From Progne subis subis (taxonomy: Eukaryota > Chordata > Aves > Passeriformes > Hirundinidae): 64,000 nucleotides of DNA. The translations under genes were made by a program, and so were the position numbers. Where the stretch lies: the NCBI GenBank assembly GCA_022316685.1, contig JAKJHU010000024.1:3666501-3730500 (forward strand). Direction: 5' to 3'. Positions 36,701 to 46,561 of this stretch are shown in pieces (the stretch's first letter is position 1; the number at the start of each line of letters is the position of its first letter). The notes below the pieces were generated by a model. That model was not told where the DNA came from. It searched no databases and saw nothing but the letters and a program-made list of their open reading frames with translations.

Positions 36701-36941
36701 TAAACCCACCATACTACTTCAATAATAAAATTTTTTGTTCAGTCACTTATATTTTTGTTTACTCAGCTTAAAAGCATGCAGGTGGAACTTAAAGGTATTC
36801 ATAAGAGAGTTAATTTTAATGTTAGGGGGTTTTATATATGAAAACAGTGATTTTTATAAAATGGCCTAAAAGTAACGTGAGAAAATATTTGCTGAGTGAT
36901 ATGGGTTGTTTTTCTGTCTTCAATCCCATTTTATTTTATGT
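27768..36941. other. Unique AT-rich non-coding DNA, about 9 kb
   Basis: No gene, RNA gene or repeat family is recognised over a long stretch. Short frames occur on both strands (for example 28441-28764, 30287-30556, 32028-32321, 32323-32727, 33000-33290) without recognisable domains. A local duplication lies at 32699-32748 (separate entry). An octamer-type ATGCAAAT is at 34789-34796. The scarcity of recognisable repeats fits an intron or gene desert with conserved blocks. Confidence 0.55.
32699..32748 (+). repeat. Short imperfect direct repeat with AATGGGATC units
   Basis: ATGCTGGAAAATGGGATC (32699-32716) recurs as ATGCTGAAAAATGGGATC (32731-32748), 17 of 18 bases identical. The AATGGGATC 9-mer is also doubled in tandem at 32708-32725. 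It looks like a small local duplication. Confidence 0.85.
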
Positions 36942-36969
36942 GTACACACATACATATATATGTGTGTAC
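36942..36969. repeat. Inverted repeat, 11-bp arms, 6-base loop
   Basis: GTACACACATA (36942-36952) and TATGTGTGTAC (36959-36969) are exact reverse complements around CATATA. It can form a hairpin; probably a CA/TA microsatellite-derived palindrome. Confidence 0.9.
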
Positions 36970-37663
36970 CTGCTATATGCAAATGCATTCAAGTATAGAG
37001 CAGGTACTGTTTGTTAACTTTGACTGATTTCTTTATTGTTTTCCTTAGAATATTCTGTTATTTCTGCCTTCTCCAAATAGCTTTAGAAATGTTTTTGTGG
37101 CATTGTGTAACTAAAACCTCACTGAATTACAGTTCTGTCCAAGGGGAGTTTTCAAACACAGTTGACTATTACCTTGAAAATGCAATTTTTGAATAGTAAT
37201 GATTCTTAAAAGTCTTTGTTGTGGATTCTCTTCCTTCCTATGTCTGATCTTTAAAAATAAGTTTCAATTATATGGGGCATTACATAGCCATAATTACATA
37301 ATGAGAAAATTTAGGTTATTAATTTTTTTAAACATTTACTGCTGCCTTTTCTTTTATTAAGCTAAAACAAAATAGCAAATTCTTAGCTTTTTTTTTTTTT
37401 CTTTAGCTAAATCAGTAGGTGACATGATGTTGTTTGTATTTTTCCCACTTGTAGATTATTGTTTGAACACTGGTACACCACCTCTCGCACCACTGCACTA
37501 GGAACCACCTCGCATTTCATTCTTGCACATACGTAATAATTTTACAGAATTTGAAAGAATGTACCATGGATGGAAACAAGACATGTTCCTGAAGAAATGT
37601 TTCATTCAACAAAACTTGCAAAACACGCCCAACTTGAGCATTTTCCAGGTAAAGGATCTGCTG

Positions 37664-37664
<1 letters not shown>
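36970..37664. other. AT-rich non-coding DNA
   Basis: No gene or repeat family is seen; a T run lies near 37390-37401. Confidence 0.6.

Positions 37665-37712
<48 letters not shown>
37665..37712. repeat. 48-base T homopolymer followed by a C run
   Basis: T48 is followed directly by C7 (37713-37719). No retroposed gene body was identified beside it. The T/C junction and length make it prone to replication slippage and base-calling error. Confidence 0.95.
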
Positions 37713-37981
37713 CCCCCCCTAAATTTTTCCCCTAAATTCCCCTTACTTGTTTGCTTAAACACTGTGGAGTAAGTGACCTAAGAAAAGCTTCTTGAGTTAA
37801 AAATGCTTTCTCCCAGAGTAATTTCTGAGAAGGGAACAATACTAAAATACTTACTAAAATAGTAAGCTGCTTGGAATCAAGCCTACCAGATAATGCCATG
37901 AATATGTGAATATTTTTTTTCTTATGTAGTAGGAAAAAAACCAAACCAAACTGAATGATCTCAAATCCAAATAGTTACCAT

Positions 37982-38046
37982 AGTAACTCATGTTATGGCA
38001 TATTATTTATGGACATATTGCAACATAATATTCATAACATGTTACT
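37982..38046. repeat. Imperfect inverted repeat near 38.0 kb
   Basis: AGTAACTCATGTTATG (37982-37997) pairs with CATAACATGTTACT (38033-38046) apart from a two-base bulge in the left arm. The spacer of about 35 bases is itself AT-rich and partly self-complementary (ATATTAT and ATAATAT). Confidence 0.75.
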
Positions 38047-38204
38047 TTTTTCAGACCTTATGCTTCTGGTTGTTCACGTAACATTTGCACAGCTGAGTGA
38101 AAATGCCAGATCTTTTCACTTGTAGCAAGCTAAAATTTCTCTGTACTATCAAAAAGTGCAGAATGATGTATTTTTGAGACCACTAGAAAAAAAAAAATCA
38201 TAGT

Positions 38205-39310
38205 TTTTTTAAACCGTATTTAGATAATCAATGCAAACCGGTGCTGTTAATTATTTTTGTCGCTGCCATGTTTTATGGGCTGAAGGGCGGGGGAGGGTAA
38301 CACTGCAGCCACAACAAGTAGTACTTTCCCGATCTGCTGATGGAAGGGAATGATACTTCATTAAAAACTCCACTGAAACTGATGAAAAGAAAGCAAACGT
38401 GGCTGGCTCTACCATGGTTTTTCATTAATGCTTTTTAATAGTGTTTCTTATGATGTGAACGCAAGTTAGTCTGTAAAAGGCAGACTAATTTGTTAAGCTC
38501 TTGATGAAATTTCAAACTAATTTTATTGTTCAAGAATGGTCTTCAGGCATGTATTTACTAAAATAAATCCCTATGCTCTTAGTAAAAGTAATGTTTTTTT
38601 CCTTCTGCTTACATTTTGAGGCACAAAGAGCAGCTGAGTACTCTACTGCTAAGGAATAGCAATGAAACTTGGTCACCTGGCTGTGCCATTTGCAGCCAGG
38701 GGCCAGAGTATGCTCTGTCTCTCCCTGCTCTCTTCATTTTCACACAAATACTGTTTAAAATAAATTAAGCTAGATGTTGCCATAACTGTCTGCAAAAGAA
38801 TGCCATTGAATTAAAGGGAACAGTGTGGGAATCTGCACATCCAGGTCACTCCGAAATGCTTTGTCTTTGAAGCTGATCTCTTATGTGCATATTGAATATT
38901 TGGATATAAATATTTAGACACTTGAGTTGATTAAGTTTACTTAACATCAAGTATTTTTACATGCTATTTAATTTCTATGTTACACAGAGCAAGTTTTTCA
39001 AAGAAGTGCTCCTGCCAGCAAGTGCCACTCCTGCCCAGACAGGAGCTTAGCTATCAGTTGATATTCCCTTCTCTGCTTGTCATTTTCATCATTTGGCACC
39101 TGTAACTATTTTGAACACAATTTGTGTCACTTACATGTGACATGTGTGACACCTGAGTGCCACAAATCATGCATATGCATCATTGCTGGCACAAATTTAC
39201 ATCTGTAATTATCTATACCCACAAACTGTCATTGTTATGAGGCCTTGTTGGAGACTGGCTGAAGAACATAACGTAATTAAGTTATCATCTACACGCAAAT
39301 TATGTCCTGT
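38205..39310. promoter_or_regulatory. Candidate conserved non-coding / enhancer-like block
   Basis: This unique, repeat-free block of balanced composition is rich in homeodomain-type cores (TTAATTA, CATTAATG, GTAATTAAG). It has an ATGCATATGCAT palindrome (39169-39180) and CATGTG E-box-like motifs in inverted array around 39134-39146. It has no sustained open frame. This is the general texture of vertebrate developmental enhancers, but conservation cannot be measured here, so the call is inference from motif density only. Confidence 0.3.
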
Positions 39311-41117
39311 TCCATAATTTTTTTCTGCTTAAAAAGTTATTAAAATGTTTTAAAATAAAAATTAGTTTAAAATTGACTTGGATGAAAGAGAAATATTCTC
39401 TGTAAAAAGCATTTTTTAGGTCCTCTCTGTGCTGCATTTTATTTCAACTGTGAATGGACTTTCTGAAAAGATATTAATACTTTACTGAGAACAGGCCTGT
39501 ACCATTATTACTCTGGCCATGCAATTATCCCACTAATGAGCAAAAAAATAAGGGTTTTCCCCACATAGATTTTTTTTTTTCCCACCACCATTTATATGGA
39601 TTCTAGTACATCCTGTTGATAAATATTCTTGTAATTCCTAGTTTGCATTGGAAACAAAGCAATAGTCACTAGCAATAACCACTCTAGTTCTAAACGATCC
39701 AAATTCAGTGATTGTGGTTGTACACATCTGAGATTTTCTTGCTGTGGTTATTTTTTTGTAGGAAGACTGCAAGTTCACTCTGAGGTAGGGAGGTATTTTT
39801 GCCCATTCACTGTTTGATTATTGATGCAGCTTCTCTGCTACAAACACTAATAAATGCTGAGAGGGAGGGGAAAAACTTCCTCACGTGTAACCCACGATTC
39901 TTTTGTTAAATTGTCACTATGTAATAATTCAGTTGTAAAATATTTTTAAGTTGTAAGTACAGTTTCCTCACAATGGCAACATATTTTTTTCAATCAAAAA
40001 TGCAGATGTTTAAATAAATCCAGTTTGGATGCTGTTTATGCTATTGGAACGGTCATCTGAGAGCTCATGCACATGTCACAGGCTTTTAGTCCGAGTATTT
40101 TGAAACATACTCAACTAGGATCCTTGAAGTGAAAATTTTGTATTGCCCCTCTGCTGTTTGTATCATTGCTTTTTTTAATGCTTTCTCTTCCTCCTCACAC
40201 TCCAGCCTTTGAAGTATTGTGTCTCTGTAGCCAGCTGATAGAGTTCATAGTGATTTTGAGGTTGGGAGTATCTGCATTTATTTGGAATATGTAGCTGGCA
40301 ATGAAGACTCTTAACAGCCGTTTTAGAGCTGTTGTTTGAGAGCTGGCTGTTACCAACTGGTGCGGTTTTCTCATGTGCTGATGGCTGTTACTTATTTTTA
40401 ACACCGCTCTTTTCTAAATTATGAGAGCAAGAAGAAAGAGCTGGTAAGGGTAAACATCACTGCTTTCTTTGAAATGTCATATTATTGGAATATTAAATGT
40501 TAGGGAAGGAAAGGCTAAGGGAGGGATTAAAAGTGGAAAAAAAAAAAGAAAAAGGAACAAGTAAAATAACTACTTGAAAGGAAATTTAATCACTCACTGC
40601 CTTATAATATCAGTGCTTCACACACTCCAAAAAGATAAAACAGAAAATGAAAAACTGGGTTTACAGTTGCACAAATGGAAATAAAGGCCATAAAGAAGTC
40701 AGAAATTAAAACAATATATTGGCTGTACATAGGTATCTCTTTCCAGCTGACTTCTGACACCTGATGTTGGCCTGTGCATCTCCAAATAAGCCATCTGCCA
40801 AGACCTGTTTTTAAAGCTGTTTAACTTGTGTGGGACTTGTGTTTTTAAGCTATTGATAGGGACACATTTTGAGAGGTGTTTTTTTCGTTTTTTGTTGTTG
40901 TTGTTGTTTTTGCATAATAATTCTGCTTCTTGTAGTGACCAATGTTTCAGTCTGCATACAAAATTGCTGAGCTTCACTGACAGGAATGTTTTTCCTCCTC
41001 ACCACAAGAGCAGTTCTAGTCCAATGTGAAATTGGGGAAGCCTTAGTAGAGTGTGTAGAGATCTTCCAGGTAACTCTTTGAAACTGTCATTTTGTTGTGC
41101 TAAAAGAACTCTTATGT
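39311..41117. other. AT-rich non-coding DNA
   Basis: No gene is recognised. A GTT trinucleotide run lies at 40892-40907 and an A run near 40540-40551. Short frames at 40195-40404 and 40699-40977 (minus) are unsupported. Confidence 0.6.
40892..40907. repeat. TTG trinucleotide microsatellite
   Basis: About five units of TTG embedded in a T-rich tract. Confidence 0.85.
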
Positions 41118-41283
41118 GGGGGGGGGGAGGGGGGGGGGAACAAAAAAAAAACCCAAAAAACCCCCCAAAAAACAAACAAACCACCAAAAAAACAAAACAA
41201 AAAAAACCCCCCAAAACAAAAAAAACCCAAAAAACAAACAAAAAAAAACCCCAACAAAACCAAAAAAACCCCAAAAACCACCC
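41118..41283. repeat. G-run followed by a 145-base pure A/C tract
   Basis: G10-A-G10 (41118-41138) is followed by 145 bases containing only A and C (41139-41283), arranged as irregular runs of A and of C2-C6. On the minus strand this becomes a T/G-only tract with many G3-G6 runs, able to form G-quadruplexes. Every overlapping open frame (Lys/Pro/Asn-rich on plus, Phe/Gly-rich on minus) is a translation of this tract and not a protein. The copy length is likely unstable. Confidence 0.93.
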
Positions 41284-44200
41284 TGCAGAAAATGTTTAAG
41301 AAAGCACATTAATTCTCAAATGAAACTTTGTAGAAATGCTTAGCAGCTGGTGTATGATCTGAAAAAGGTTCTTTCTTTTATTAGAAACACATAACTTTGG
41401 CATTCCCACTACTGCCAGGAAAGGTTATGCTGATATGAAGCAAAGAGAAGGAAGGAAAGAAGATTAGCAAGTTCCCCAGCTTTCCATTTCTGTGTAATAA
41501 TGTGACTTGAAGAAAAACAAAACTAATATTCATTATATAAAAGGAAATCCCTTTTGAATTTTGGTTCGTCTAGTTCCAAAACAGATTGGAAGATTTTTGC
41601 TCTTGTGAGGGAGCTTATTGTTGTATTTTGGAAGATTGATCTGTTCATTGAATTCAAGTAGATGGATGATGGCCTTTTGTAGGTTTGGGAGAGCAGGACA
41701 CAACAAACGAACCAAAACCCCAGACTTTGAAGGTTCTAGGTTTAACTTCCATTTTAATAATTTCTGTGGTTCTGCATTTGTGGTCATCCTGACCAGTTTG
41801 GTAGATAAACACTAGTAGAGCTTCACTGACCTCAACTTTGCCATCTATGAATCTGTTACAAACTATAAAATTTGGAATTGCAGCAGGAAAGCATGCCAGT
41901 AAAAGCTATGCCTTTTACATTCCAAATATGCAGATATACATTCAATTTCATTTTCTGATTTTTTTTTTAAACTTTTCTTTCCTTGTGGCACAACTGATGA
42001 AAGCCAAAGTGTAGGTTTTTACCTCAATTAAATTAATTCCCTGATCTTAATAGTTTATCTACGTTAATCTGATTTTTGTGATATAAGTCTAGTTATGCCA
42101 TGATAAAAATCATGGAGAGTATTTCTATGGTGCTGCTTCCTATGATGTGAAAAACAGCTCATTTTTTGATTAGTAACTAAATGGAAAAATGCAATATATA
42201 TAAAGGCATGTGTATCTCATAGAGCCTCATTTTTGCCTGAGTTAATCAATCTCATTAGCCTTGTCACATAGTTACCTGTGTCAGTTGATCACAAACCACC
42301 ACAAACAGGAAGATTGGAAACAGTGCCACTTTTCTTGGGGTTAAATTATATTTACATAGGGAACTCCTTTGTTTTCCCTTTCTTTTCCCACTCACGAGGA
42401 CATGCAGCCTTGCAGCCTTGCTGCATCGCAAGGGCCTGAGGAGAGAGACGAGGATGAGGAGGAGCTGTGAGCCTGACTGGCTTTATTCCAGGGAGGCTGT
42501 GATCAGTTGTGGAGAGAAAGGAGGGGCGTCCTTCCTTTAGGGCTGTCAGGCTCTTTCTGTGCTTCAGATCAGGTAGGATTACTCCCTCTCCTGCTTACTG
42601 CTATGTGGTCTCAGGACCCATAATTGAAGCTTTAAGGTTCAATTTTATCTGCATGTATATTGTGAAGACAACTTACCTGAATTGCTAGCACTATTTTAAT
42701 TTTGCTGCAGACCAGTCTTTTAGTTGCAGCTACCTTCCACTCTGTTGTCAATTACTTTGTAGTTAGATTTGGGCCCAATCAGTTCAAATAGCAGTGCCTT
42801 CACTTAGTCACTTAGATCCAATTTACCTACCTAGAGAAGTGACTGTTAACATTTATCACTTTAATAATCAGCGCCTTTTCAGAATGGCTGAGTACAGATG
42901 GGAGATAGAATCTTCTTGAAGGCAGATGAGTTAGAATTTTTTGGCCAAGCAGATAAAATCCTAGTGTTACACTGTCTTCATTGGTTTCTACGTTAAGTGA
43001 GATGAGAGATGAAATTCTGTGACCTTTTAAAAACAGGCAATTGCAGTTGCTGAGAAATTAGCATACATGAAATCTGTGTAGAATTGCATAACTGAAGTTG
43101 TATGAATGATTTAACATCGATACTACCATTGCCCTGCACATACATTTAGCACAGATTAAATTTGCTGTAGATCTTCTGAAATGTTTTTATAAATCTACAT
43201 GTTAATCTGAATTTTTTATTATTATACCTTTAGTAGATAAAATGAAGAATATGTTAAATAAAGCAATAAAATATTGATTCTGAGCTGTTGATGACAACAT
43301 CAACAATGTATTAGAAGCCAACCCCAGGAAGCACTGACTTCTGTCTCATCTGCTTTAATGTGAATCTGAAATCAGCCATTTAAAGGTAAGGGATATGTTA
43401 ATAGAGTTAAGTCAGTGTAAAATTGCCATGAAAAGAGGATGAAGATGTAATACTGAGTCATTGGCTCAGAACAAAATGCAGACCCCATTAAATGTAAAAA
43501 TTTTCACAACTGATGCATGGCATCTTCTTCCAGATGCAAGTTGTTCTTCTGATCCTTTTTAAACCAACTATTGGCACATCCTTGTATTTTGTGTATCTTG
43601 AATATCCATGTCAGGGAACTGAAAATATTTAGGTGCTAGAAATTCCAAAGAGCTGATTTTGGGAGTTATCCCAGAAGTTCTGAATGATTGTTTAAACTTA
43701 TTGTGGTGTTCCTAGTATGGATAAGGATATTTCCTTAGTCAACTATGCTTGGTAACTTAATATAACTGTGCTCTATTGTCTTCTGTGTGACATGGCTTGG
43801 AAAAGTGTTAAATATTTCAGGTTGTGCTGGATGGATATAGAATGTCACAAAACTGGCAAATGCATTTCAATATAGTATAACATGAATTATTAGAATTTCA
43901 ATGCAAGAAAGCACAGACTCCTGCATATCCAGCTTTATCATCAGTGCTGTTTGATGCTGGCTATCTCAAAATGACTATAGATATCTATCTGGTCAAGTCA
44001 CAGAAGTAAAACCCCCATTGCAAGGCCCTGCCTTCCTGCAGGCCCCTCCTGCTGCAGAGGAGTCCCCTGTATCTCCTATGCACATGTGCCTGGCTAGAGG
44101 TTGTCCTCACCTCTGGCTCCTGGCCTCAGGGTTACAGGGAGGCTGTGGCTGTGTTTGTCTCCTGTAGCCCTGCAGGAAGGCTACATGTGGAATCCACTTT

Positions 44201-44439
44201 CTACACTTCACCTTCAAATGGCTCTTGTAGCTTCCCTGGAAGTGCAGCACAAATTGAGATCTTAACATAGCACCTATGTGCAGTTGTTAAGAGGGGAGGG
44301 CCATATATCCAGGCTTCTGTTTGACATTTTATAGCCTGATGCAAAATGTACCGGTTGCTGTAATTGGCTGATAAGTGGAGAAGATAGGAAGTGGTCTGGC
44401 TTGATGGCTACAAAACACTTCATGATTACATTGCCTAGC
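41284..44439. other. Unique non-coding DNA
   Basis: No gene is recognised. GC-richer patches are present at about 42400-42560 (including a CAGCCTTG direct repeat near 42406-42420) and 44010-44240. Neither carries a credible exon. Confidence 0.55.
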
Positions 44440-44770
44440 TCACCTCTTTGTTTCCTGTATCACTGCACCGTGATTACGATTCTAATTAGTTTATTTTAAT
44501 CACGATCAATACACCAGGGAGAAGCATCAGACAGCTAATATGATTTATTACATATTCCAAGAACATTTGTCTCAGATTTGGCATTTCTGCTATCTGTCTC
44601 CAGAATGCCCCTGCCTGCTTGACAGCAGCCTGTCAGTGCTGCTATGATTGCTCTATGCAGTGACTTTAACTGCCAGCTTTTCCTGCAGTCTTGGAGAGTG
44701 ATCGATCAGCACTACAATCACAGCTACACAGAATATTTTAACACTTGCCTATGGCCCTGTCAATTATGAA
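44440..44770. promoter_or_regulatory. Candidate conserved non-coding / enhancer-like block
   Basis: Repeat-free block with no sustained open frame and many short factor-type motifs: GATTACG, CTAATTAG, AATCACGATC, TGATTTATTAC, and GATCGATCAGCACTACAATC, plus CAGCAGCCTGTCAGTG. TGATTTAT/TGATTGAC-like cores are typical of PBX/HOX/MEIS-bound elements. Conservation cannot be tested here; inference only. Confidence 0.3.
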
Positions 44771-46222
44771 AAGATGGAGTATCAATGCACATTGCAATCT
44801 GGTGCTGTACCACTTAAGCATCAAACAGAAGACAAAAAGTAAACAGTGGTGACCGTCTTGATGATTATCTTCTTGGAAGCTTTTTTCCTTATAACTGATG
44901 TTTTACACATAGTTCTGGAGGAAGATCAAGAGCTGTCTTTGTAACATTAAGGATTCTTGAAGGTACTGTAAGTACTGAAGTAGTGGTGAAGAAATGCAGT
45001 AATGCTTAAGATTTTCATAAACTGTCTTTCAAACCTGGGAAGGCAAAGGTCAGGTGAGGTGGTGGTTTATTAGTATTAATGAATATAGGAGCAAGGGGAG
45101 ATATTAAGGTTTTCTTCAAAATATACAATATTTTACAGCTGAGCTTCAAGGCATCTTCTTTTCCTGAACCTCTAGTATGGTTGACTTGACCCTGGTTTTA
45201 TTGATTAAACTTTTATTCTTCCCCAATGAATAATTTAAATTATAAGCAGTGGTCTGGTATGATTAGCAGAAGTGTAGTAGAGATTTTAAAGTAATACACT
45301 GTATCACCGTATGCTTCTCCTACTGAGTTGGATTCCTTCTGCATCATGGCACTCTGGGCTGAAAACTTTATATGCCACTTTGGTAACTTGATTACCAATT
45401 ATCTTTTATAACAGAGATGTACTCTTCTCTGATACAGGAGGGGGCCAGTTAGGGAGCTGGTTTTGTTTCCCTGATTCTCCAGTCAGTCTCCAGCCTTACT
45501 GGAGTTTCTGATTTGCACCCATAGTTCAGCTGGCCTAACACAGATGTATCAGCTGTGCGGCCGTAAAGCATCCCCGTGACCTCTACATTTCTCTGTAGAG
45601 GAAATGCGTCAGTCATGCCAACATGTGTCAGTCCTGTTGGATGGAAGAGAAGGGCATGGCCCCCTCTTCACCCCAAACACAGTTGCAATAAGTTGTGCTA
45701 TAGCACAAGGAATTTTTATATAGGGGGCGTAGGAAAACTCAATAACATGAAAATCTGTAACTTTGCAGATTTAATCTGTAAATCATAAAACTATGCAGCA
45801 CAAAAGGCCAAGATTTGGACTGTGAACAATTATTTTAATGTACATAATGGTCATTATACTCTCACTACAGTTTTTTATCCTCAGGTGCTCTTGCAGGTCT
45901 CACTGATGTACCCCAACCTTAGTTTGTGAGTCCCAAAAAGAAGTGCAGCTCAATGTAGTGACTGCGTGACTATATTATATATGAGACAGAAAGATATGTG
46001 CAGGTAGCACTGCAAAACATCTTTAGATAGTAAATGGCATTCAGAGATATGACTTTTAAAATGTTGGGGGGAAAAAAAAAAGAATGACAAAAACAAAAGA
46101 AAGAGCTTCCCTTCTACTAACCCATAAACTGCAGCAAAACTCAGGGAAATGGCCAAAAATAATTATATCAGTTCCCCAGAAAACAGGTATTTTTTAATTA
46201 CAAAGCTGCATTAGCTGGCTAA
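44771..46222. other. Non-coding DNA
   Basis: No gene or repeat family is recognised. An A run lies near 46072-46081. Confidence 0.6.
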
Positions 46223-46561
46223 TTATCCCCATGGTGAAGTTGTACACAGGAAATTGCCTGTTGCAGTTGCCAGGCTGCTGCTGCAGAGTCTGTTGTACCC
46301 CTGCAGGAACGTGCCCAGAGCCTCAATCCAAGTGCTGTTGTCACAACACTCCTTGGAGTCCTGAAAGCAGGCAGGGCTGTTATTGCAGCCTCTTTCCATG
46401 TCGTCTTTTATAATGTGCCTTGACGTGGCAGCGATGATCCTCTTAGCTCTCCTCAGGACAGGGAGATCCCTACACGGTGCTCCCAGTCCCTGTGATGATG
46501 TGGAGCAGAAAGTGGTGCTGCCATGGGTTACATCAGAACGGAGCATGTTTCTGGAGGCCAT
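46223..46561 (-). other. Cysteine-bearing open segment, possible exon of unknown gene
   Basis: This GC-richer segment reads open on the minus strand for 112 codons. After a plausible acceptor (CACATCATCACAG, exon starting at 46489 going down), the translation gives a basic, helix-prone stretch (LPVLRRAKRIIAATSRHIIK). A cysteine-rich part with two N-x-S/T sites follows (around CNNSPACFQDSKECCDNSTW), then a further helix-prone stretch (IEALGTFLQGYNRLC), ending at TAA. Helix, cysteine-rich loop and helix suggest a secreted or extracellular domain, but no family is recognised. Plus-strand frames also overlap (46231-46413, 46383-46652, 46477-46809), so a chance open frame remains possible. No neighbouring exons were identified. 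Confidence 0.25.

Noticed and set aside
41139..41283. Interstitial telomere sequence
   Set aside because: The vertebrate telomere unit TTAGGG/CCCTAA is absent; the runs are irregular A and C blocks.
40999..41343. Cluster of Lys/Pro- and Phe/Gly-rich frames on both strands
   Set aside because: All are translations of the A/C-only tract and the G runs.
46223..46489. Exon of a GDNF-receptor-alpha-like or cytokine gene
   Set aside because: Only scattered Cys/Phe/helix similarity was apparent by eye; cysteine spacing does not match, so no family name is given.
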